Origin: Dermatemys mawii
Taxonomy: Eukaryota; Chordata; Testudines; Dermatemydidae
DNA length: 64,000 nt
Assembly (NCBI GenBank): GCA_007922305.1
Contig: ML677364.1
Coordinates: forward strand, 17,072,260 to 17,136,259
Direction of reading: 5' to 3'
The notes beneath the pieces were generated by a model that saw only the letters and a program-made list of their open reading frames with translations, ran no database searches and was not told where the DNA came from. Made by a program: the position numbers and the translations under genes. This document shows, piece after piece, positions 25,406 through 35,744 of the stretch (positions within the stretch are counted from its first letter, which is position 1; every line of letters starts with the position of its first letter).

Positions 25406-25560
25406 GCGGCTCCGCCTCGAGACGTTTTTAAAGAGACAGGCGCTGTGTTTTTGCCTGGCCCCGCCCCCTCCCCCTGATGCGGGGGCAGAAAAAAATAAAA
25501 AAAAATTCCCTCTCACTGCTTCTGGGCCTCCCCCACCTGTTTCTTCAGATCCCATCTGGC

Positions 25561-28285
25561 AGCTTTAAAGTTTAAAAAAAACATTAGTACAGATTTGTCC
25601 CTGATTATAACAAGGACATGTAGCGGGGGAGGGGGGAAGATGCGCCACCAGCCTGTCCGTCAAAATAAATCCTGAGTTTTTGACAACATTAAAAACAGGC
25701 CACGCAGGGGTTTAAGAGTCAGTGTAAAAAGCCCCGGCCAACCGGGCATCTGCAGCCACAGCAAAATGCCTGACCGAACCGGGTTGAAAATGGGGCACCA
25801 TTGACTGAAAACCCTTCAACACTCCTGCAACCAGGACAGGGCACAGCAAGATGCGTGCGGAGAGGAATTGTTCTGCAGTTGCCACCCCCCTATAATATTT
25901 AGAACGAAGTTGCTGCTTTAGGGTTCACATCTTCAAGCTTTCCTCTATGTTCATCAGGACTAAAACTTCCTTTTTTAAAAAAATCAAAACTCAGATTTTT
26001 GTCATAGTCACATGATTCCAGCAGCTGGGGCTCTAAGAAAAACACCAAATATCATAGGCTCACAAAATTCTGAGGCTTATCAGCACTGAGGAAATAAAGC
26101 AGTGTGTGTTTTGGAGAGTTACCAACAGTATATAGGGGGCCAGATTCTGCCTGGTGCTTATACACAGGTGCAGAGTGTATGCACACATCTATGGACACAA
26201 TTCCTGTTTTTGTACTTAGGGGTGCAGAGACCCTACTTCTTCCCTATGCCCTTGAAGTCACACAGAGTGCCAAATGGGAAAGAGAAGCCAGGATCTAACG
26301 CATGGCCTAACAGCTGCACAGGGAGCAAGCTGCACCCACAAGGAGAAATAGCACACATCCATGTCCTGCTTCTATGATTCTACATCACCTCTTTCTACAT
26401 ACTTACCAGACATAGTTGTGCCCAGTGTTTTAGTAGAACTTTACAGTGTAGAAAAGGTTGGGGTTTTTTACATTGCACTTACCCCACACCTGCCATCTGA
26501 AACTCTAAGTTCAGGACAAACATTCCTTAATTAGGTTTCACAACACCCTTAGGAGAGAAGAGCCTAATTACAGCAGTTTGTTTAAATTAAACCTAAGTAT
26601 AGTAATGGCTGGTAGTAACTGAGTTATTACTGCAATCATACTGCTACTGTACTTCAGGCTACAATTTTATCAAGTCTCAACTCATAAGCAGGGCTTGGCC
26701 TTGTTAGCATTTAGTTAGGAAACTAAGTGCAGAAAAATTACTTATGATTTCTCAGTAAGTGGCAGGCTGTCTTCTCACTCAGCAGGAACTAATTCTCCAG
26801 TGAGGTGGCAAGGGGCACTGTGCAAATGTATTTTGCATGAAAAGTAACACCAAGGTCCTGACCATTTGTGGCCATTACAAATTCCACAGCATTTTTTGCT
26901 AGAAATTTTAGCCATACACCATGGAAAACTTCCAGCCCAGCTAAATAAATTGTTCCGTAATTTGGTCTTTGTTTGAAATGAATAAGTTATTCTTCACTTC
27001 CCCATTAGAACACAATCGTGTGGTGGTTCCCATACTAACTGGGTGATGCATTTCCACTCCAGAGCTGGCTGTATTTCGGTACTGAAGGAAATAACTTCTA
27101 TACATACAATGTACCATATAAAGTCCTTTGTGATGAAAAGGCCTCTATAGAGTATACTGTAAATACAAGGTAACAATTTAGTAGTAAGACAGTTATAGTT
27201 ATTGCATAACATTATTATTAAATAACATATAGCAAATAAAATTATTCCTTACATCTAAACTATGTTATTCTTATAAATCAAAAACTACCAGTGTTTTAAA
27301 ACAAAGCTGGTTGGCTCAGGGATTGCTTAAGTGCTACATACATTTTCATCTCTATATTAAGTCCACAGTTTCATGGGCGGGGCGGGACTGCTAAATAGAT
27401 GAAAGAGGGAAGGTGGGGTGATGTTCGCGCGGTAAAGACCATGGCTCTATTCCTCTGCAATGGGCAAAGGAGCTAGCTGGGTACGCTGTGGTAAAGGAGA
27501 TACACACTCTGCAGTTATTGAAACAGTGGCAGAATTTCATCTGCAGCATGCACTATCCAGAAACTCTAGGAAGTCTGGCTGAATCAGCTAGAATTATTCC
27601 TGCAGGTTCTTTCTGCAGTATGGCTCCTGCTCCATTGTGGCCCTTCCTCACTCCTTCTCCTGCTGTCCCTTGTGATATGTAGGCAGGATTTAAAATCCAC
27701 ATTCTGAGCCTAAATGCATCCAGGAACTGTATCTTCATTTTATAATAAAACTACTTTAAACCATTTTAAAATAATTTAATAATATCAGACTATTCAAAAA
27801 CCTACACTCTATCACCCTACATATAAATACAGTCAAATCTGGAAGAAAAAAAAACATTTGGAGAAGTCTGTCTTAATAGTAGGCTGGCTAGCATCAAAAA
27901 GACCATGACTTTTCATGGGAACCCCCTAAAGTCATGTTGTTTGCCATGGAAGTTATGGCTGTAACAGTCTTAAGTCCCAGCCCTACAACTTCTTACAGGT
28001 GGGTGGACTGCAGTGCTTGTGCTAAATCATGTACAAGAAGTCACAGGACTGGGACCTCAGTTACAACCACTAGGCCTAGACATGGCCTATTAATAATAAC
28101 ACATATCCCCTTTCCAGTAGGACACAGCACTTACTTGCAACCCAGATAAATTATAAGATATTGGGCCTTAAAATAAGGACATTTTGTGTAGGGAAAGCTA
28201 TTTTAACATTTTTTATAAGAAGCCTCTAAAATGTGTCTAATTTATTTTCCACCTCAATCTTGTGATGTTAGACTCATGATTCTAA
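25561..28285. other. Intergenic stretch upstream of RP2
   Basis: AT-rich sequence between the RP2 promoter and the Harbinger element. I found no gene; open frames such as 26102-26377 and 27488-27682 have no family signature. Confidence 0.65.
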
Positions 28286-28511
28286 GGTCTTGTCTACACT
28301 GCCAAGTTTTGTTGACAAAAACTGCCTTTTGTCTACAAAACAATGAATGTGTAGACACTGTGATGTGACTTTTGTTGGGAAAAATGGCCGGTTTGGGCAA
28401 AAAAATACAGCCACCCCGACGAGAGACGTATGACTTTTTCCTCTAAATTTTTCTCGACAAAGTGCTTGATTTAATCACTTTAATTGGTCTCTAGGAGGTG
28501 TCCCACAATGC

Positions 28512-28627
28512 TAGGGTGACCAGACAGCAAATGTGAAAAATTGGGATGGGGGTGATAGGAGCCTATATAAGAAAAAGACCCAAAAATCGGGACTGTCCCT
28601 ATAAAATCAGGACATCTGGTCACCCTA
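28512..28627. mobile_element. TAGGGTGACC-type MITE, 116 bp, nested in Harbinger copy 2
   Basis: Termini TAGGGTGACCAGA and TCTGGTCACCCTA, with perfect duplication CACAATGC on each side (28504-28511 and 28628-28635). The matching position in Harbinger copy 1 (GGTGTCCCACAATGACTGT at about 10,430) has no insert. Confidence 0.93.
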
Positions 28628-28787
28628 CACAATGCCCATTGTGACTGTTTCGGTCAAAGCAGTTTGAACTCCACTACCCCACTGCCAGGTAAACAATCAT
28701 CCGCCCCTCCCCTTACAAGCCCCAGGAATTTTTGAAATTCCATTTCCTGCAGGCTCGGGATGGAGGGATCTCAACACATCTTCCCAG

Positions 28788-30615
28788 GTGACCATGGTGG
28801 GTTATCATACCAAATGCTCTCCCTCTTGGACCACTGCAGAGCTGTTGGATCTGATCAGTATTTGGGGAAAGGAGGCTGTGCAGTCACAGCTGCGCTTGAG
28901 CTGTAGGAATTGGGATACCTATGGGCACATTTCTTTAGGCTTGTGCAAAAAGGGCTATGATTGGGACACGCTGCAGAGCAGAGTGAAGATAACGGAACTG
29001 AGGCAGGTGTACCATAAAGTGAAGGAGGCAAACTATCACTCTGGTGCTTCACCTAAGGCCTGCCAGTTCTATAAGGAGTTGGACGCTATTCTTGGTGGTG
29101 ACCCCACCTCTACTGTCAAGAGCCAGGTGAACAGGGCTGTCCCTAGCTTTTCTGGGACCCTATGCAGCCCCACCCCCATGGAGAGGACAGGCCTTTGTGT
29201 GGGGTGGGGGTGTTGCCAACTCTAGGCCTTTGCGGGAGCCGAGGAGGGCTGGCTTGAGGGGCCGGGGGGAACCACTCCCAGCCCTCACGGGCAGCACGGC
29301 TGGGGCCATTTGCTGCACTTTTCACCGCCGGTGAGTGTAGGCTCAGTCCTGATACACTCCTCAGGGATGGGAAGGGATGGAGCACAGGCAGGAAAGGGTG
29401 GGAGTTTGGGGGCTGGGATGGAGCAGGGGCAGGAGCAGTATGCAGCTGTGCAAGGCACCAGGAAATTTGGTACCCCCTACGCAGCTGCGAACTTTGTGTA
29501 TGGGTAAGGACAGCCCTGCCAGTGGATATTTCGGTGGTCCTGGAGGTGGCCAAAGGAGGACCAAATCCAGAGGATGAAGTTATTGATGAAGAGGTGGAGT
29601 TAGACAACGATGTGGAGTTCCCGGCAGGGTTGCCCAGTGGGGCAGACACCCAGGAACTGTTCTCCACTCCAGAGTTGTCTAGCCAGTCTAAGCAGGTGCT
29701 CTCCAGAGAGCAAGAAGCAGGAGAGGAGACACCTGGTAAATGGCTGTGGTTTGTTTAGTGCAGAGGTGAGTTCGGGGTATAGAAATGTACAAGGCTGACT
29801 GTGTTTCTGTGAGTTGGACATTTGTGTGTGCAGCTAATCAATACAGCAGAACAGGGTGTTGCTGCACACCAAGCTCTCACAGGAATCCTCCAGAGAAATC
29901 TCTAGGAAAGTTTCCTGGAGGTACTTGATAATCCTGTACTGAACGTTCTTTGGCAGAGCAGCTTTGTTCCTTCCCCCATTGTAGGGAACCTTCCTGTGTC
30001 ATTCGGCAATCGCTTGTGCAGGGACCAAAGCAGCACACAGGTGCGTAGCATAGGGAGCAGGGCGGAAGCCACAAGCATGTAGTAGACGTACCCTTGTTTC
30101 CCTGCTTACCCTCGGCAGTGAGATATCTGCTAGAATGACCCCACCCATGGAAAAGTGTGGGAGAATTTTAGAGTTTTCCCTAGTCGGCTGTACCATGACC
30201 CTTGCAGAGTGTGTGCTCTTTTTCCCATGTAGACCAACCCCTCCCCAACCAACACTCATCATGCTTTGGCTGTTCGCAGAGATTTGTGCCTGCCAAGGGT
30301 CAGTGAGAAAGTGATTGTTATGTTGCAAAAGGTGTATTTAACTGAAACGTTTCAATGCTGTGCATGAATTTAACAATCCCACTTCTGTGCATTGTCCCTT
30401 GTGCTTCGGCAGATGTGGCCTTCAGGAACACCCCACACACCTCGGCCAAGTGTCTCTGCCAGATTAGAGAGTGGCCAAGATGCAGCAAAGAAGACATGTT
30501 CTGGGAGGTAGTGAACTGCTCCAATGCAGAGAAAAGGGAATGCAAGAAGTGCTGGGAAGCCAAATGGCAAGACAGAAAAGAGAATCAGGAGTTTGTTAAG
30601 GACGCAACTGAGTGA
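28788..30615 (+). pseudogene. Myb/trihelix-like DNA-binding protein of Harbinger copy 2
   Basis: The first exon opens with CSPSWTTAELLDLISIWGKE and continues to the YHKVKEANYHSGASPKACQF and [15 protein letters not shown] blocks, a Myb/SANT-type (MSANTD-like) trihelix domain with regularly placed Trp residues. A hAT-like insert (29132-29518) splits the frame. Coding then resumes with an acidic stretch (EDEVIDEEVELDNDVEF). A donor ACACCTG|GTAAAT at 29735/29736 and an acceptor TTCGGCAG before 30413 define an intron. The last exon reads DVAFRNTPHTSAKCLCQIRE and KENQEFVKDATE, then a TGA at 30613 that looks like a decayed Arg codon, because the frame continues as MFKVMEEQMQLLTSLI. Confidence 0.82.
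29132..29518. mobile_element. hAT-like element inside the Myb-like gene of Harbinger copy 2
   Basis: The insert starts CAGGGCTGTCC and ends GGACAGCCCTG, an 11-bp perfect inverted repeat, and is absent from the equivalent place in copy 1. Flanks CAGGTGAA and CCAGTGGA are only 5/8 alike, so the target duplication is uncertain. The interior is GC-rich and non-coding. Confidence 0.75.
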
Positions 30616-30929
30616 ATGTTTAAAGTCATGGAAGAGCAAATGCAGCTGCTGACGTCCTTAATAATGCTGCAGACTGAGCAGATCCATGCCCACCCTTCCC
30701 TGCAGCATGTTCAGAAATCTTTTCTATGTCCCGACCCCAAACTCCACCTGAACAGTCCTTTCCACTTTCCGGAGCTTCTCAGTTTCCCCGTCAGTCCATC
30801 CCCATGGACAATTTTCAGAACGATATCTGAACCTACACACAGCTGTGAAAGTCTGCCCTTCCCTGGTTCCTTCTTTCCCACCAAGCATCTTCGTATGTTT
30901 GTGTGTGTGTGTGCGTGCTGTTTCTTGTG

Positions 30930-30975
30930 CAATAATAACAAAGTTTTTGAATGGTAACTCACCTTTATTTGTTTC
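30930..30975. terminator. Shared 3' end region of the two Harbinger genes
   Basis: The convergent genes end around here. On the minus strand CAAATAAAGGTGAG supplies an AATAAA-type polyadenylation signal for the transposase; on the plus strand CAATAATAACAAAG may be a decayed one for the Myb-like gene. A GT repeat (30,899-30,917) precedes it. Confidence 0.4.
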
Positions 30976-31164
30976 CTACAAATTGAGATATCAGGCAACA
31001 CCAGTACGTACACAGGCAGTTTAAATCATTTGCTTACTGGAATGTAAGGCCCCAAATGCACCATTGCTTCCTAAACTACACATAATGTAACATTGCAGCA
31101 CCAATCACAGAGATATACATTACTGGTTCTCATTTTCAAAGTGTTGCCACAAAGTCTCCCTTAT

Positions 31165-32240
31165 TCAAATTGCCTCCCTTAGGGCTCCTCTGATAGCCCA
31201 TGTATCTTGCTGCTCAAAATCAGCAGCTAAGCAGTCTGCCTTGTTACTCCACCGCTGAGCAAACCTTTCACCCTTAGCTTCACAGAGATTATGCCATGTA
31301 CAGCACTCAACTTTGACCATGGGAATATTATCCTCATAGAGGTCTAACCTGCCATACAGGTATTCCCAGTGCACCTTTAATCTGCCAAAGGCACATCAGC
31401 TGTCATCCAGCACCTATTCAGCCTGTTTTTGAACTGCTCCCTACTGCTTTCCAAGTATCCCGTGTAAGGTTTCATGAGTCACGGATGTAAGGGGTACGCC
31501 AGGTTTCCCAGGATCACTATGGGCATTTCAACATCCAGCACTGTAATCTTTGGTTTGGAAAGAAAGTCCCCACTTGTATCTTTCTGGACAGGCCAGTGTT
31601 CCTGAACATGCATGCATCATGAACCTTTTTAGACCACACAGTATTGATGTCAGTGAAACTCCCATGGTGATCCACAAGCACCTGCAACACCATGGAAAAG
31701 TATCCCTTCCTATTGATGTACTCCATCAGAAGGTGGTCTGGTGCCAAAATTGAAATATGTGTGTCATCTATTGCCCCTCCGCAGTTAGGGAAACCGATTT
31801 CTGCAAACCTGTTCACTATTTCACACCCAGTTCCAGAGTCAGAGTCTTTCTTAGCAGGATGCTATTCATTGCCCTGCATGCGTGCATTAATGCAGCCCCA
31901 ACGATTGAATTCCCCACTCCAAATTGATTTGCATCCAAGCGGTAGCAGTCTGGAGTCACCAGCTTCCACACAGCGATTGCCACACACTTCTCTACCGATA
32001 AGGCAGCTCTCATTCTGGTGTCCTTGCACCATAGTGCTGGGGTGAGCTCCAAACACTGTTCCAGAAAGGTGGTTTTCTGCATCTGAAAGTTCTGCAGCCA
32101 CTGCTCATCTTCCCAGACCTGCATGACAATACTATCCCACCATTCAGTGCTTGTTTCCTGAACCCGAAAGTGATAGTCTTCCCAATGCAGCTATTCTGTG
32201 AATGCGAAAAGCAATCCAGAGTTGCTCCTATCCATATCAC
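31165..32240 (-). pseudogene. HARBI1-like DDE transposase of Harbinger copy 2, inactive
   Basis: Reading leftward the blocks are: [20 protein letters not shown], an N-terminal helix-turn-helix region with VEKCVAIAVWKL and ANQFGVGNSIVGAALMHACR; FPNCGGAIDDTHISILA with the first catalytic Asp; RKGYFSMVLQVLVDHHGSF; and a C-terminal piece with LYEDNIPMVKVECCTWHNLC. The second Asp is Asn (LGNLAYPL), and the Glu region is broken by a one-base deletion in or beside the Glu codon. Frame changes also occur near 31816 and 32124. It should normally cut and join at TWA sites; here it cannot. Confidence 0.88.
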
Positions 32241-32755
32241 ACAGCATGTCAGGCATGTGGGAGTCTTCTTCAGTTAGGACTTCATGATTAACTGCACTGC
32301 CATCCACAATGTCTTCATGAGAGTTAACAGAGCATAAGTGAGCAGCGCGGGATCCATCCCTTCTCACAAAGATACCGGGGTACACAGCAAAGAAGGGCTG
32401 TTGAAAAATGCTGCAGAAGAAAGCTGAAAGCCCATGGAGTGCTGGGACAGAAAGCAATGCATTGTGGGACATTGAGCCCAGTCCCAAGATGCTCCGTGAT
32501 CTGCTCCGCCTTCCCATAACACCTAACAACAGAAGGTGTTGAGCTGGACTGTGGGATAGGTACCCACAGTGCATTGCTCACACTGTTGATGATAGGGCCC
32601 CACCTGTGGACACACTCTGCCGACAGAGGGAGCGAGTGGGAACATGACATTCCAGTATTCACTATGCCAATTTTTGAATGTCAACATCACCTTTGTCGAC
32701 AAGACTTGGTAGTGTGGACAAGGTCTAAAACTTTACAGGCTAAAGGATATGATAA

Positions 32756-33095
32756 ATAGTACCACTACAACCCCTCCTCTCTGTCAATCTCCCTATCCTC
32801 TTTCCTCTGCCTCTCATCTTTCTGACATCCGTCCAAAGGTTTCATCCCTTTACCCCCCTCTGTCTCTCTTCTGTCCTTTCTCCTTTCTTCTCCTGTCCTC
32901 TCTATCTCTGAGGGCTCTTCTTTGTTTTTCCTTTGTCATTTTCCCTCTCCCTCCTCCTTTTCTCTCCACTCCCTTCTGTTTCCGTTTCTGTCCTTCTTCC
33001 CCCCTCTCCTTGTCTCTCTTTCCAGCTCTAAGCTCTCTCCTCTTTCCCTCAGTCTCTCTTCCGATCCTGTTCGGCTCTCTCTCTATGTGAGATGT
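32756..33095 (+). repeat. Polypyrimidine (CT-rich) tract
   Basis: About 340 bases are almost only C and T on the plus strand (for example CTCTCTTCTGTCCTTTCTCC), starting soon after the Harbinger element ends. It gives long stop-free frames on both strands that are not genes. Confidence 0.9.
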
Positions 33096-34582
33096 TTTTC
33101 TCACAACCTCCTCTCAGCTCAGCAAAGGGTCAGGGAAAACCCCTTCGGGTTAATTGTGCTGTATTTCCAAGCTGCCTTCACTGCCCTTGTCTTTAGCAGG
33201 AAAAAGGTGAATAGTCTTCTCTGGTTAGCTAACTCAAGATAAAGTCCTAACGCAGACAAGGCAGTTTGCACTTTTCACACAAGCTCTCAGGGTAGTTGAG
33301 TTAAAGTCTATGTGGGAGCCTAATGTTGCCTGACACAGAAATTTCAAGCAAATAATGGAGAATATTTGTGGAAAGTGAATTTTGAATTCATAAATGTGAG
33401 TGTCTTCACATAAGAAACCTGATTCTAAGAGCGAAACTCAAAACATTAACGTACCAGAGAACAGCTTTACTCAGAATACTCAGAAGTGACTGCTTATGAA
33501 CTCAAGGTAGTTGTAGTATTTGTGGATTTTCACTCCTAAAGCACCATCTCTTGCATTTTGAGTGTATGTGAAGCTGCATGATAGACACTTGGCACACATT
33601 GCTTAGGACTTGCTATTTTATTTGTTCTCCAGACACCAATGGGTATGTTGATTAACTATGGTCAAACCTACATACCAGTGATGTAAGGCTAGTCTATACT
33701 TGACTTAACAATTGGGTTTTAATATAACAAATATAATTGAACATTCCAGTGCAGACAAAGGCACAGTAATTTTAGCTAGCTGAGATTAATTCATTCCAGT
33801 GTAGACAAGCCTTGTAGAGAAGGAATGAGAGAAATTAGGCCCAGTCAGACACTTTGGTATTCGTCATCCTATTTCTCCCAGCTGGACATTCCGGTTGACT
33901 GCTAGTTTTTGTGGCAGAGTGAGCAATGCAGTTGCACATTCCTAAAGCAGAAAACAAAAGACACAAGCTGAAGGGCTATAACTGAGCTGTTGGCACAAGG
34001 CTCCTCACCAGACCAAGCAGAGCTGTGTCCAGCAGGCCACTTCTCAAAACCCAGAAGGCAAATAACCCCCCCCCCAAATTTATTAGTTTAAAAATCTCAT
34101 TATTTTCTGGCCCTGTCATGATTTTTGCATGCTTTAGGTTGATCTTTTACATTTTAGGGTTTTAGCTGAAATTGATACAATTGCTTTGAAAATTAATCTC
34201 ACTTGGATTTAGATTCATCCTAGCTGGCGTAGGGAAGTGTAAATTACATCTGCATTGTTTGCTTGGTCTCCTCTACTCCAGAGGGTATTTGTTCCAAGAG
34301 AGGGTAGGTGGTATTGCTTCTGCCCTGCTCATTCTCTGAATTTCACCTAGAGGAAGACACCTTTAAATTGCTTCTGGTTCTAAACAGGAGCATACCTTAG
34401 GGAGGCAGACTGGAGAGGTGCTGAAAAAGCACATTCCACAAGCACCACAACTCTGCCCCCTACTCAACCAGTGCCCAGCACTCTGGGATCAGACTGGCCC
34501 TTTTCTGATCTCTCTACAGACCTTCAAATGAGAGGCCTCTGCCAAGACATACAGCAGCAGAAGCCAACATAGACCCTACAAC
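33096..34582. other. Intergenic stretch without genes
   Basis: Ordinary intergenic DNA apart from a short MITE-like inverted repeat at about 33,691-33,813. No frame of interest was seen. Confidence 0.6.
33691..33813. mobile_element. Small Harbinger-like MITE
   Basis: The left end AAGGCTAGTCTATACTTG and the reverse complement of the right end AAGGCTTGTCTACACTGG are inverted repeats similar to the termini of the Harbinger element at 28.3 kb. About 123 bp, AT-rich, non-coding. Target duplication not resolved. Confidence 0.55.
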
Positions 34583-35741
34583 AGGGGTCTCAAACTCAGT
34601 TTACTTAAGAGCAGCGGTTCCCAAACTTTAACAAGCCGTGAACCCCTTTCACTAAAATCTCAAGTCTCGTGAATCCGCTCCTAAAAATGAATATTTCCAG
34701 GGATTTTCTCCCTTACCTGAGCATAAATTATAAAAGCGGTGATCTTGGAAATATAAAATTTGTTTTTATGACATGCTTATTACATACTATTTATTAATTA
34801 TTCTTTATCATTACAATATTTTTATTATATTATGAAAATGGCAATACTCTTCCAAGAGTTCACTTTTGTAGCTTGTATCACTTTTGATTAAGTCTGTTAG
34901 GAGCCTTGTCTTATATCAGAGGTGCCAGTAGAAAAAAGAGGTGCGGCAGGACTGGGGGAGGCACTGCCAAAAATGAGGGGGTGGGGCAGAAAAAAGGGCA
35001 GGGTCCCATGGGGCGTGCTGATGCGGGGGTGGCATGTGACCCTCATCACCTCCCATACTGGAGCCTCTGGCTCCTATGTTTCATCAAGGAGTATCAGATG
35101 TGAAACCAAATGAAGGCATTTAAGAAGCCAACTCAAAGAGTTTCTCCTACACAAACATTCAAGTGTTGAGCAGTCTAGGCAAACAATGCACATTACAACA
35201 AAGCTTAAACTTGTTCTTCACAATAATTTAAAAAACAATACTAGCAGCCTATTTCATTTTTAAAAAAACAGCAAAAAATATCCACCTCCCTTTCGATTTC
35301 GTAAAAAGAGTCTTAAAGTTGAAATCTTCTCAATGTGATAGATATGCTTGCTTTGATCTGCTTCGCTCTTGGAAGTTCCCAAGGCTCCGGGCTGCTGGCC
35401 TTGTGCTGCCCAGGGTCCCTATGGACAACTCTGTCCACCATTAGGGAATTTTTTCCCAAGACCCTCCTGTAACATTGCAGGGAGCAGAACTGCCTAAGAT
35501 GAATGACACTTTACTGAGTGTCCTGACCCTGAGTGGGTCTCAGGAGCAGCAGGATGGAGCAACGTTGGGAGAACGGGGCATGTGAATCTCTCCTGCCCAC
35601 TCCCCTTCTGTCCCTCCCCCCAACACCTTAGCTGGCAGCCATAAGTACTAGATGAAAGAACTTTTAAAAAAGTTTTTGTGGGTGCAGTGGGGAGGTTCTC
35701 TGGCCACAGATGGCCCGCGGGCCGGGACTTTGAGACCCCTG
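34583..35741. mobile_element. hAT element, about 1.16 kb
   Basis: Termini CAGGGGTCTCAAACT and the matching CTTTGAGACCCCTG are inverted repeats. Flanks CCCTACAA and CCCTAAGA agree at 6 of 8 bases, a decayed target duplication of the nnnTAnnn type. Inside, AGCGGTTCCCAAACTT at about 34,612 marks the terminus of a second hAT family, so the element is composite or nested. Confidence 0.75.
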
Positions 35742-35744
35742 CCC

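Larger units (their letters stand above)
24560..25560. promoter_or_regulatory. CpG island and promoter region of RP2
   Basis: About 1 kb of very GC- and CpG-rich sequence surrounds RP2 exon 1, with G runs (25,061-25,074) and GC boxes (CCCCGCCCCC at about 25,375 and 25,459). The transcription start should be a short distance to the right of 25,248 because RP2 runs leftward. No TATA box is evident, consistent with a broadly expressed CpG-island promoter. Long open frames in all six frames here are due to the lack of stop codons in GC-rich DNA. Confidence 0.8.
28286..32725. mobile_element. PIF/Harbinger element, copy 2, nearly full length
   Basis: The left end GGTCTTGTCTACACTGCCAA pairs with the reverse complement of the right end GACCTTGTCCACACTACCAA, and both flanks carry TAA (28283-28285 and 32726-32728), the TWA target duplication of Harbinger. 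The 4440-bp element carries two genes facing each other: a spliced Myb/trihelix-like gene (plus) and a HARBI1-like transposase (minus). They converge near 30.93-30.97 kb, where AATAAA-type signals occur on the minus strand. A MITE (28512-28627) and a hAT-like element (29132-29518) have inserted into it. Confidence 0.92.

Noticed and set aside
24673..25568. Long overlapping open frames of 100-240 codons on both strands around RP2 exon 1
   Set aside because: They are Pro/Arg/Gly-rich artefacts of a CpG island without stop codons; only the 41-codon exon 1 has a conserved product and splice site.
29143..29667. Minus-strand open frame of 174 codons, Ser/Pro-rich
   Set aside because: It spans the nested hAT insert and the antisense of the Myb-like gene, so it is composite and not conserved.
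32749..33242. Ser/Leu-rich plus-strand and Arg/Lys/Glu-rich minus-strand open frames
   Set aside because: They are translations of a polypyrimidine tract, with no domain or start context.
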